From assembly GCF_901538265.1 (NCBI RefSeq), contig NZ_LR593886.1, forward strand, positions 3,270,843-3,334,842: 64,000 bases of DNA, written 5' to 3'. Below are positions 1 to 7,745 of this stretch, in pieces. The notes under the pieces are model-generated. The model was not told where the DNA came from. It ran no database searches and worked only from the letters and a program-made list of their open reading frames with translations. The stretch's first letter is position 1, and each line of letters opens with the position of its first letter. Position numbers and translations under genes: made by a program. The stretch is from Gemmata massiliana. GTDB taxonomy: Bacteria; Planctomycetota; Planctomycetia; Gemmatales; Gemmataceae.

Positions 1-59
1 AACGGAGACGCACGCAGCTTTCTAATGGACTCATCACGTCGGTTGAATGGGCGAATCTG

Positions 60-305
60 TTGTTCATGCACTGTTGCGTTTATCCCCCGCGCATTGAGCT
101 TACAGTGCAAATTGTGGAGCCGCTAACAGTAGTAGCCCGACGCGCACTTCACGACGCCATTGAAGAGCGGCTGCTACCCGAGTATCGAGCTTTTCCTGTA
201 AACAGTGTTTGTCGAACCCCGGTGGAATGGAGCGCGGCAGCCGAGCGCGAGACTGCGATGAACCGCGCATGGGCCGAACTGTTCAGGCGCGCGTTGGCGG
301 AATGA
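60..305 (+). CDS. Small hypothetical protein, possible
   Basis: I do not recognise this 81-residue reading frame. It opens with TTG, with an ATG two codons later (66) and a GTG further in. It ends 50 bases before the PSP1 gene on the same strand. The C-terminal two thirds reads like a real soluble alpha-helical protein rich in Glu, Arg and Ala, while the first 15 residues (Cys-rich, Pro-rich) look non-coding. The true start may therefore be an internal GTG near 105. No motif, signal peptide or membrane segment is visible. It could be the tail of a decayed gene. Confidence 0.35.
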   Translation: MFMHCCVYPPRIELTVQIVEPLTVVARRALHDAIEERLLPEYRAFPVNSVCRTPVEWSAAAERETAMNRAWAELFRRALAE

Positions 306-355
306 GGGGAGACGGCCGAGTTGCATCTTTGAGTGATTCCTACGAAGATATCTTC

Positions 356-1180
356 ATGACTCCAACCACTGCACCGCCGACACCTTACCTCGTGCGGCAC
401 GGGTCGATGCGGTTCGTCGGCGCGTTCACCGCACCCGAGAGCGCGACCGTGCGCCGCGGGGACGTGGCCATTCTGCGCACCGAGCGCGGGCTGGAGAGCG
501 GCGAGGTGCTGTGTCCGGCTACACCGCAGGCGCTCGCCGCGATCCCCGAACCGACCCGCGGGGAACTCGTCCGCGTGGCCACGGTCGAGGACCGCGCGAA
601 GATCGCGCACATTGCGCAGTTGCAAAAGCAGCAGTACGAGACCGGCACGAAGCTCGTGACCCAGCACCGGCTCGTGATGCAGATCGTGGACGTGGAGTAC
701 ATTTTCGGCGGCGAGCGGCTCGTGTTCTATTTTCTCGCCGAGGGGCGCGTGGACTTCCGCGAACTCGTGAAGAGCATGGCGCGCGAGTTCCATACCCGCA
801 TCGAGCTCCGCCAGATCGGGGTGCGCGACGAGGCGAAGTTGCTCGCGGACTACGGCGATTGCGGCAAACCAGTGTGCTGCAACACGCACATGGTGGTGAT
901 GCCGCCGGTCAGCATGCGGATGGCGAAACTGCAAAAGTCCACGCTCGACCCGACGAAGATTTCCGGGCGGTGCGGGCGGCTGAAGTGCTGTCTGCGGTTC
1001 GAGCAGGACGTGTACGAAGAGTTCCAGAAAGAGCTGCCGCCGATCGGGGCGCGCGTGGTCACCGAGAAAGGGCAGGGGAAGGTGCTGGCGCAGGAGATCC
1101 TCGCGCGCCGGCTGCTCGTCGAGTTCGAGGACGGGCGCCGACTGCCCATTGCCGCCGACGAGGTGCTGACAAGGTTGTAA
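356..1180 (+). CDS. PSP1 domain-containing protein (YaaT-like)
   Basis: 274-residue cytoplasmic protein of the PSP1/YaaT family. Relatives in Firmicutes act with RNase Y and in sporulation signalling; the role in planctomycetes is not established. The PSP1 core includes an N-terminal beta-rich part, a central segment with FYFLAEGRVDFRELV, and two cysteine clusters typical of the family: C169, C174, C175 and C206, C211, C212. These could bind a metal or an Fe-S cluster. An SH3-like C-terminal stretch (GARVVTEKGQGKVLAQEI) follows. The frame is open upstream to 209, but I chose the ATG at 356 because the upstream residues are unlike the family. The Minf_1886-like gene follows 76 bases downstream on the same strand. 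Confidence 0.88.
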   Translation: MTPTTAPPTPYLVRHGSMRFVGAFTAPESATVRRGDVAILRTERGLESGEVLCPATPQALAAIPEPTRGELVRVATVEDRAKIAHIAQLQKQQYETGTKLVTQHRLVMQIVDVEYIFGGERLVFYFLAEGRVDFRELVKSMAREFHTRIELRQIGVRDEAKLLADYGDCGKPVCCNTHMVVMPPVSMRMAKLQKSTLDPTKISGRCGRLKCCLRFEQDVYEEFQKELPPIGARVVTEKGQGKVLAQEILARRLLVEFEDGRRLPIAADEVLTRL

Positions 1181-1256
1181 GATGGTTTCGCCGGTGAGGA
1201 CCGCGCCCAGCGGGGCTCGCCCCGATTTCATCGGCCGTTAGCCAGCAGGAGAAGCT

Positions 1257-1670
1257 GTGGACCCTCGGATTCTTGAGTTGTGTCGCGAAGACCCGCGGTT
1301 CGCATACGAAGCCTACGAGTTCGTCTGCGACGCGGTCACGTTCACGCAGGACCGGCTCGGCCGCGCCGCGGTGGAGCACGAGGAGGAGAGCGACGACCGG
1401 CACGTGAGCGGCGGGGAACTGCTCAACGGCACGTGCGCGCTCGCGATCCGCGAGTTCGGCATGATGGCCCCGGTCGTGTTCAAGCAGTGGGGCATCCGGA
1501 CCACCGACCACGTCGGCGAGATCGTGTTCAAGCTCATCAAGGTGCAGCGCCTCAGCAAGTCCGACCGCGACGACCCGGACGACTTCCGCGACCTGTTCGA
1601 CCTCGCCCAGGCGCTCCGCGACGGGTTCGAGATCACGCTCGGCGACACGGCCAAGCGCGGGGACCGGTAA
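1257..1670 (+). CDS. Minf_1886 family conserved protein
   Basis: 137-residue soluble protein with a GTG start. The sequence pattern matches the small Minf_1886 family found across Planctomycetes and Verrucomicrobia: an N-terminal DPRFAYEAYEFVCDAV helix, a HVSGGELLNGTCALAIREFG centre and a VFKLIKVQRLSKSDRDD segment. No biochemical function is known for this family. The acidic, conserved centre suggests a compact helical domain. It follows the PSP1 gene closely and may be co-transcribed with it. An AGGAGAAG ribosome binding site lies just upstream of the GTG. Confidence 0.8.
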   Translation: MDPRILELCREDPRFAYEAYEFVCDAVTFTQDRLGRAAVEHEEESDDRHVSGGELLNGTCALAIREFGMMAPVVFKQWGIRTTDHVGEIVFKLIKVQRLSKSDRDDPDDFRDLFDLAQALRDGFEITLGDTAKRGDR

Positions 1671-1719
1671 GGAACGCGGCGGGGTTTCGTTTTCCTCTGG
1701 CGAGTTTGTGGCGGGCATT

Positions 1720-2259
1720 ATGGGCAAACGGATTCGACTGATCGTCGCCGCGGTTCTCTTCGTCGGCTGGCTCGGGTGGCTGGGGGCCACAGCGCTCACG
1801 AAGAGCCACGCCCCGGTGGTTTCGCGCGTTCAAGCGGCCAACGCGACCGTGGCGGTCGTGGCCGAGCTGACGAACGGGGAAGACGGACGTGCGGTTCACC
1901 TGATTCGGCAGATACCGCAACTGGGGCCGCAGCCGGTGGCTCTGAACGAAAAGGCCGACCGACCGGCGATCATGGTGAAGGTGGTCGAGTCGCTTAAGGG
2001 CGGCCCGGCGCCGGACACGCAGATCGGCGTCGCCAACCTGCCGGACTGCGTGGGGTATACAGGGCCGGGGCGATACCTGCTCCTGCTGAACAAAGATCCG
2101 GCGTCGCACTTCGAGGCGAACCGCGAGGCGTACATGATCGTCGGGCGCCAGCACCCGTCCAGCGCGGAACTGTCCGACATCGGCCCACCAACGATCTACC
2201 CGTACTCGGACAAAACGGCCGAGGACATCCAGAAGCAGGTCAAGAAGCTGCTTCCGTAA
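1720..2259 (+). CDS. Membrane-anchored hypothetical protein
   Basis: 179-residue protein of unknown function. An N-terminal hydrophobic segment after MGKRIR (about residues 8-28) would act as a signal anchor or uncleaved signal peptide, placing the rest outside the cytoplasm. The exported part contains a GPGRYLLLLNK stretch, which resembles the beta-rich 'TIMP-like' exported proteins that report on copper or fees-type domains only in a general way, so I do not assign a family. I chose the ATG at 1720 over the GTG at 1708 because it puts the basic n-region directly before the hydrophobic segment. A hairpin immediately downstream probably ends the transcript. Confidence 0.7.
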   Translation: MGKRIRLIVAAVLFVGWLGWLGATALTKSHAPVVSRVQAANATVAVVAELTNGEDGRAVHLIRQIPQLGPQPVALNEKADRPAIMVKVVESLKGGPAPDTQIGVANLPDCVGYTGPGRYLLLLNKDPASHFEANREAYMIVGRQHPSSAELSDIGPPTIYPYSDKTAEDIQKQVKKLLP

Positions 2260-2270
2260 AAGAGTGCGGT

Positions 2271-2307
2271 GGATGTTCCCTCCGCGTGGGTAGCAGAGGG
2301 AGCATCC
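2271..2307 (+). terminator. Hairpin after the 1720-2259 gene
   Basis: Arms 2271-2282 and 2296-2307 pair over 12 positions with one G-U pair, around a 13-base loop. A short T-containing stretch without a clean T run follows. It is probably a weak intrinsic terminator. The remaining bases to the porin start at 2531 hold no gene I can support. Confidence 0.5.
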
Positions 2308-2530
2308 GGTTCTTGATTCACATCCGGCTTTTCACACACAATTCGCTGAATCACTTCACCGAAGACCGAGCAATTGCGGCTGCCCATTTTGTGAGCAGAT
2401 CCGTCCACAGCCCCTCAAGCCCCGCCTCAAACGAGCCGATACCGTTGTAACTCATACATGCGGCACCGTTCGCCCATTTTCTGAGGCGAAGCGCCGAACG
2501 GGTGATTTTGGCTCAAGTCGAGGAGGGACA

Positions 2531-4219
2531 GTGCCGGCCGTTGTGCGCTTCGTGATTGTCACCGTAGTTACTCTGTTCGTGGTACTTGCACCCGCGCTCG
2601 CGCAACCGCAAGTGCCCGCCCCCACCAGCGCGCCCGGAGCCGTGCCCGATAGCGCTCCTCCCGCAAGCCCCACTGGGGCCGCTCCTACCGCTCCCACTGT
2701 GCCCTCGACGGCGCCCACTGTCACGCTGACACCCAAAGAGATCAAGCAGCTCGTCGAGCAGGCCATTGCCGAGCGGGAGGAGAAGGCCAAGCAAGCGGAG
2801 GCGGAGAAGAAGAAAGCTGAGAGCCAGAGCCAGCAAAAGAGCCGTAAGGTGACGGGCACCTGGAACAACGGACTGACGTTCGAGACCGAGGACAAGGCGT
2901 TCCGGTTCAACGTCGGCGGGGTCACGCAGTTCGACATGGGCTGGTTCAACGTGGACAAGAACCAGAAGCGGTCGATCGGCACCCTGAACAACTTGGTCGA
3001 CCCCGGGCGCACGCTCGACGACGGGATGGACTTCCGCCGCGCCCGGCTGCGCATGAGCGGCCTCGCGTGGGAGCAGCTCGAGTTCTTCGCGCAGTACGAG
3101 TTCGCCAACGGTACCGACCTGCGCCAGCGCACGCTCGGCATCCCGAACTCGGCTGGGATCGCCAACCCCCTGACGACGAACACCGACCCGGCCGAGACGG
3201 TCGGGTTCAACGAGGTGTACATCGGGCTGACCAAGCTCCCGGTGATCGGTACCGTTCGCGTCGGCCGGCACCGGGAGAGCCTGAACTTCGTGACCGCCAC
3301 GGCGGACAACAATCAGGTGTGGATGGAGCGCGGGCTGATGTTCGACGCCTTTAACGGGAACTACAACTTTTCCAACGGCATCACGGTCTCGCGCACGTTC
3401 CTCGACGACCGGGCCTACGCGCTGATCGGGCTGTTCGAGCAGAACTCCCAGAGCAACCGCCAGTTCTCGACTGTCGGCGACGGGAACTACGTGTACGACG
3501 CGCGCCTCACGTGCCTGCCCGTGTGGAACGAGAGCGAGCACCGCTGGGTCCACCTCGGGGTCGATTACAGTTACCGGAACCTGAACCAGGACAACGTCCG
3601 CGTGCGCGCCCGGCCCGACATCCGGATCGGGAGCGGGTTCCAGGTGCCCAACCTGTTCGACACCGGGAACATCTTCTCGCGGGACGCCCAGCAGATCGCC
3701 AACCTGGAGTTCGTGACCGCGCTCGGGCCGTGGACGATGGCCGCGGAAGGGACCGTGAGCACGATCACCAACGCCTACCTCGGCGGCCTGCCGGTCGGGA
3801 ACCGGCTCCCGACCGGGGTCACGAGCCACGGCACGTATGTCGCGACCGGCGGGTACGTCGAGGTCATGCGGTTCCTGACCCCGGACCACCGCGGGTACGT
3901 CAAGGACCGGCCCGGCTACGCGCGCGTGACCCCGTCGCGCCGGTTCGTGTTCCTCGAAGGGGACGGCGGGCGCTGGCGCTTCGATACGGGGGCGTGGGAA
4001 GTGGGCGTCCGGTACGACTACGTGGACCTGACCAACAGCGGGGTCAACGGGGGCACCGGCCAGGGCGTGACGGGGGCGGTCAACTGGTACCTGACGTCGA
4101 ACGCGCGCATCCAGTTCAATTACAGTTGGATTCACCGCGAGTTCAGTCCCGCGGACAACGCGGGCCGTCAGAACGGCGACTTGCGAGCGTTCGGCGTGCG
4201 CTTCAACTGCGACTTCTAA
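2531..4219 (+). CDS. OprP/OprO-type outer-membrane porin
   Basis: 562-residue predicted outer-membrane beta-barrel of the phosphate-selective porin O and P family, probably a passive channel for anions or small solutes. It has a cleavable signal peptide (hydrophobic residues about 5-24, AQ after ALA), a Pro/Ala/Thr-rich linker, and a coiled-coil stretch rich in Glu and Lys (about residues 70-105) that may trimerise or contact the cell wall. A long series of beta-strands with alternating aromatic residues follows, and the chain ends in Phe, the usual BAM recognition residue. The motif VGRHRESLNFVTATADNNQV region resembles the family's conserved 'G..+.P.g.e..ts' strand. The GTG start has GAGGAGGG just upstream. 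The substrate cannot be read from the sequence. Confidence 0.85.
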   Translation: MPAVVRFVIVTVVTLFVVLAPALAQPQVPAPTSAPGAVPDSAPPASPTGAAPTAPTVPSTAPTVTLTPKEIKQLVEQAIAEREEKAKQAEAEKKKAESQSQQKSRKVTGTWNNGLTFETEDKAFRFNVGGVTQFDMGWFNVDKNQKRSIGTLNNLVDPGRTLDDGMDFRRARLRMSGLAWEQLEFFAQYEFANGTDLRQRTLGIPNSAGIANPLTTNTDPAETVGFNEVYIGLTKLPVIGTVRVGRHRESLNFVTATADNNQVWMERGLMFDAFNGNYNFSNGITVSRTFLDDRAYALIGLFEQNSQSNRQFSTVGDGNYVYDARLTCLPVWNESEHRWVHLGVDYSYRNLNQDNVRVRARPDIRIGSGFQVPNLFDTGNIFSRDAQQIANLEFVTALGPWTMAAEGTVSTITNAYLGGLPVGNRLPTGVTSHGTYVATGGYVEVMRFLTPDHRGYVKDRPGYARVTPSRRFVFLEGDGGRWRFDTGAWEVGVRYDYVDLTNSGVNGGTGQGVTGAVNWYLTSNARIQFNYSWIHREFSPADNAGRQNGDLRAFGVRFNCDF

Positions 4220-4237
4220 ATACCTCGTTCTTGGAAC

Positions 4238-4288
4238 AACAGCCGTGGGTGGAGCGGGACTTAGTGTCCCGCTCCACCCACGGCTGTT
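4238..4288. terminator. Perfect 23-bp inverted repeat between convergent genes
   Basis: Arms 4238-4260 and 4266-4288 are perfectly complementary around a 5-base loop (4261-4265). The repeat sits between the stop of the porin (plus strand) and the stop of the cadherin/FG-GAP gene (minus strand), so it can act as a bidirectional terminator. It is far longer than a typical intrinsic terminator and has no proper T tract on either side. Confidence 0.75.
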
Positions 4289-4335
4289 AACGTTTTACTT
4301 TATGGTGGCGAGGGCGTTCTGCACTCGCCGGGAAC

Positions 4336-7263
4336 TCAGGCGCCGCCGACGTCGGTAACGGTGACGGCGATGGCTTGGGTGTCGGTCAGGGCGCCATCGG
4401 ACACGGTGACGACCAAATCGTAGACGTTGTCCATGCCCGCGTCGCCCGGGGTCTCGAAGTCGGGGGCGGCGAGGAACGTCAGGACGCCGGTCGAGGCGTT
4501 GATGGTGAACAGGCCCATGTCCGCGCCGCCGGTGATGGAGTACGTCAGGGTGGTGGCGGCGTCGACGTCGGTGGCGGTGACGGTGGTGACCGCGGTTTGG
4601 TTCTCGGCCACGTTGATGGCGGCCGTCGGGCCCCCGCCGTTGCTCGTGATGACCGGGGCCTCGTTCACGTTGGTCACCGTGACCGCGATCGTTTGCACGT
4701 CGGTGAGGGTACCGTCGGACACGCGCACGATGACGTCGTAGACGTTGTTACCGCCCACGTCGGTCGGGCTCTCGAAGTTCGGGGCGCTGACGAAGGTGAG
4801 CACGCCGGTGGTGGCGTTGACGCTGAATTTCGCCGCGTCCGCCCCGCCGATGATGGTGTACGTCAGCGTGTCCCCCGGCAGGTCCGCGTCGGTGGCGACG
4901 ACGGTGGTGACCGCGGTCTGGTTCTCGGCCGCGTTGACCGCGGCTGTTGCCCCGCCGCCGTTGCTCGTGATGACGGGGTTGTTGTCGTTGACCCCGGTGA
5001 CCGTGATGCTGAGGTCTTGCGTGTCGGTCGCGGTGCCGTCGGACACCTGAACCGTTACTTCGTACACGTTATCGGTGTTCGCGTCGGTCGGGGTCTCGCG
5101 GTCGGGCGCGCTGACGAAGGTGAGCACCCCCGTCGCGGCGTTAATGGTGAACTTCGCGGAGTCGGCCCCGCCGGAGATCGAGTACGTCAGCGTTTGCGCC
5201 GGCAGGTCCGCGTCGGTGGCGGTGACGGTGGTAACGGCGGTCTGGTTCTCGGCCGCGTTGATGGTGGCCGTCGGGTTCCCGCCGTTGCTCGTGATAACGG
5301 GGTTGTTGTCGTTGACCCCGGTGACCGTGACCGCGATGGCCTGAGTGTCGGTCGCGGTGCCGTCGGACACTTGCACGGTGACGTCGTAGACGTTGTTGGC
5401 ACCTACGTCGGTCGGGTTCTCGAAGTCCGGGGGAGCGATGAAGGTGAGCACACCGGTCGAGGCGTTGATGCTGAATTTCGCGGCGTCCGCGCCCCCGCTG
5501 ATGGAGTAGGTTCGTGTGGCGCCGGCGTCTTCGTCGGTGGCAGTAACGGTGGTGACCGCGGTCTGGTTCTCGGCCGCGTTGACCGCGGCTGTCGCCCCGC
5601 CGCCGTTGCTCGAGATGACGGGCGCGTCGTTGGCGTCGGTGACGGTGATGCTGAGATCCTGCGTGTCCGTCAGGGTGCCGTCGGTGACCGTGACGGTGAC
5701 GTCGTAGACGTTGTTACCGCCCACGTCGGTCGGGCTCTCGAAGTTCGGGGCGGCGACGAAGGTGAGCACGCCGGTGGTGGCGTTGATGCTGAACTTCGCG
5801 GCGTCGGGGCCGCTGATGCTGTACGTGCGCGTGCTGCCGGCGCCCACGTCCGCGTCGGTCGAGGTGACAGTGGTGACGGCGGTTTGGTTCTCGGCCGCGT
5901 TGATGGCCGCGATCGTGCCCCCGCCGTTGCTGGTGATGACCGGAGCGAACTCGCTCACCCCGGTAACCGTGATCGAGACGTTCTTCGTCGCGGTGAGGAA
6001 CCCGTCGGACACCTGAACGGTGATCTCGTAGACGTTGTTCGCGCCCACGTCGGTCGGGGCCTCGGCGTTGGGGGCCGCGAGGAAGGTCACCACGCCGGTG
6101 GCGGCGTTGATAGTGAACTTCGCGGCGTCGGCCCCGCCGGTGATGCTGTAGGTCAGCGTTTGTGCCGGGATGTTCGCGTCGGTCGCGGCGGTGGTGTAGG
6201 CCGCGGTCTGGTTTTCTGCGACGCTGGCCGTTGCGCCGGAGGTGATGACCGGGGCGACGTTGGGGTTGGACGGCGCGGCGATCGCGGTCACCGGTCGGCT
6301 GGACAGCACGCTGCTCAGTTCCGCGTGCGTCACACCGTCGAAGACCTTGAGGTGCGAGGTACCGGATGCCCCCGTCGTGATGTCGCCGTCCGCGTTAACG
6401 CCTACCAGCACGCCGCCCTTGAAGTTCTGGTCGTAGGCGAAGAAGCTCGCGATCTGGTTCCCGTTGGCCCCGCTGAACGCCTTCACGTGCGGGGAGACGC
6501 CCGGTCCGGACCCGGTGACGATGTCGGCCTTACCGTCCCCGTCGATGTCACCGACGGCCACGTTCACCCCGCCGTTGAACCCGGGGTACGCGAGGAAGCT
6601 GCGGAGCACGCTCCCGTTGGCGCCGCTGAACGCCTTCACGTGGCCCCCGGCCCCCGGCCCGGACCCGGTGACGATGTCGGCCTTGCCGTCCCCGTCCACG
6701 TCACCCACCGCGACCCGCACTCCGCCGGTGAACCCTTGGTCGTAGGCGAAGAAGCTGGCGAGTTCGGCCCCGGTCGCACCACTGAACGCCTTCACGTGCG
6801 GCGGGCCGCCGTTCGCCACCGACGCGACGATGTCGGCCTTGCCGTCGCCGTTGATGTCACCCGCGGCCACATTGATGCCGCCGGGGAACCCGGGGAACGC
6901 CAGGAAACTGCGCACTTCCTGGAACGTCACGCCGTCGAACACCTTGACGTGCGAGGCCGTGGTCGCGGTACCGGTGATGATGTCGGCCACCCCGTCCCCG
7001 GTCACGTCGCCCATCGCCACGTTCACCCCGCCGGTGAACCCGCCGGTGTACGCGTTCAGCGCCGCGACCGGCTGTTGCGTGGCCGCGTCGAACACGCGCA
7101 CGATCGGGGCCTCGCCGACGGCCGTTCCGGTGGCGAAGTTCGCCAGGTTGATCCGGTCTTCCAGCACCTCGGTCCAGAACTTACCGCGCGGGGCGGGAGA
7201 GGCGCTCCGGGACGAACGAGCGGGCTTGGCGAGCAAGCGGGTCATCCAGCGTGCGAGTTGCAT
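4336..7263 (-). CDS. FG-GAP and cadherin-like repeat surface protein
   Basis: 975-residue exported or surface protein. The N-terminus is basic and then carries TEVLEDRINLANF (about residues 31-43), matching the 'LExLEDR' motif common at the start of large planctomycete surface proteins. Residues about 55-320 form five to six FG-GAP/VCBS-type repeats with Ca-binding-like DxDGDGKADI loops. Residues about 335-975 hold six cadherin-like repeats of roughly 100-105 residues, each with AENQTAVTTVTATD and VYDVTVQVSDGTxTDTQ segments. The likely role is adhesion or cell-envelope architecture. No transmembrane helix, catalytic motif or C-terminal anchor is visible. The start at 7263 gives the basic N-terminus expected for this class. 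Confidence 0.85.
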   Translation of the reverse strand: MQLARWMTRLLAKPARSSRSASPAPRGKFWTEVLEDRINLANFATGTAVGEAPIVRVFDAATQQPVAALNAYTGGFTGGVNVAMGDVTGDGVADIITGTATTASHVKVFDGVTFQEVRSFLAFPGFPGGINVAAGDINGDGKADIVASVANGGPPHVKAFSGATGAELASFFAYDQGFTGGVRVAVGDVDGDGKADIVTGSGPGAGGHVKAFSGANGSVLRSFLAYPGFNGGVNVAVGDIDGDGKADIVTGSGPGVSPHVKAFSGANGNQIASFFAYDQNFKGGVLVGVNADGDITTGASGTSHLKVFDGVTHAELSSVLSSRPVTAIAAPSNPNVAPVITSGATASVAENQTAAYTTAATDANIPAQTLTYSITGGADAAKFTINAATGVVTFLAAPNAEAPTDVGANNVYEITVQVSDGFLTATKNVSITVTGVSEFAPVITSNGGGTIAAINAAENQTAVTTVTSTDADVGAGSTRTYSISGPDAAKFSINATTGVLTFVAAPNFESPTDVGGNNVYDVTVTVTDGTLTDTQDLSITVTDANDAPVISSNGGGATAAVNAAENQTAVTTVTATDEDAGATRTYSISGGADAAKFSINASTGVLTFIAPPDFENPTDVGANNVYDVTVQVSDGTATDTQAIAVTVTGVNDNNPVITSNGGNPTATINAAENQTAVTTVTATDADLPAQTLTYSISGGADSAKFTINAATGVLTFVSAPDRETPTDANTDNVYEVTVQVSDGTATDTQDLSITVTGVNDNNPVITSNGGGATAAVNAAENQTAVTTVVATDADLPGDTLTYTIIGGADAAKFSVNATTGVLTFVSAPNFESPTDVGGNNVYDVIVRVSDGTLTDVQTIAVTVTNVNEAPVITSNGGGPTAAINVAENQTAVTTVTATDVDAATTLTYSITGGADMGLFTINASTGVLTFLAAPDFETPGDAGMDNVYDLVVTVSDGALTDTQAIAVTVTDVGGA
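4340..6265 (-). repeat. Six tandem cadherin-type coding repeats (about 310-320 bp)
   Basis: The 3' two thirds of the surface-protein gene is built from six near-identical units. Conserved DNA blocks recur, including the segment encoding AENQTAVTTVTATD and that encoding the NNVYDVTVQVSDG strand. The first unit (5' end of the gene) is the most diverged. Repeats 3, 4 and 5 are the most alike, which is consistent with expansion by unequal recombination in the middle of the array. Confidence 0.8.
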
Positions 7264-7745
7264 GAGTGAACCTAATGGTGCGGGAACGAAACCCCGCGTC
7301 TCGGCCGGGCCGAGGCGGGAGAAGGAAACAGGGCGTCGCCCGGAGCCGTTTGTGGTTCAGAAATAGACACAGGCGGCTGTTCGGTACGATCGGCCCTCAA
7401 AGCCACATCTAAGTAGTCCAACAGGTCGAGTCAATTCGCAACTCGACGTAAATTGCCCAAAATATCCAGATTAACAGTCTGTAGGAATTGTGAGGAATAG
7501 AAGGAACAAGCGAGATGCAAGACGTGAGACGAGCATCGCACAGGAATCGTGGGTAGTGGCTTGCCTTCGTGAAAAAGGACTGGTGGAGTTGTGATTATTT
7601 GACGAGCGGACACTTAATGCTTCGGACAATTGCGTCTTGGGAACTCGTCCCACCCCCCCCCCGGGATACGGTGCGCGCGGAAATTGAGTTGGGGCACCCG
7701 CAATCGCGCCAACACGCGGCGGTCGCGGGTACTTACAATGGCATC
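7264..7745. other. Divergent intergenic region
   Basis: 482 bases between the minus-strand surface protein and the plus-strand VWA gene. It should contain the promoters of both. The middle (about 7420-7530) is richer in A and T than its surroundings. I see no convincing -35/-10 pair, hairpin or small gene. A run of ten C at about 7651-7660 lies upstream of the VWA gene and inside a spurious in-frame extension of it. Confidence 0.4.

Noticed and set aside
2513..4135. 540-residue minus-strand frame opposite the porin
   Set aside because: Composition is typical of an antisense GC-rich frame. The plus strand encodes a complete porin with signal peptide and terminal Phe.
4340..6265. CRISPR array suggested by regularly spaced repeats
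   Set aside because: The unit is over 300 bp, in frame, and encodes cadherin-like domains. No short repeats with unique spacers occur.
4375..7269. 964-residue open frame on the plus strand opposite the cadherin/FG-GAP gene
   Set aside because: It is a repeat-driven antisense shadow, rich in Gly, Arg, Val and His with no domain. The minus-strand frame has clear cadherin and FG-GAP repeats.
7569..7745. N-terminal extension of the VWA protein
   Set aside because: The extension contains a run of C and no BatA-like sequence. The ATG at 7746 gives the exact BatA N-terminus.
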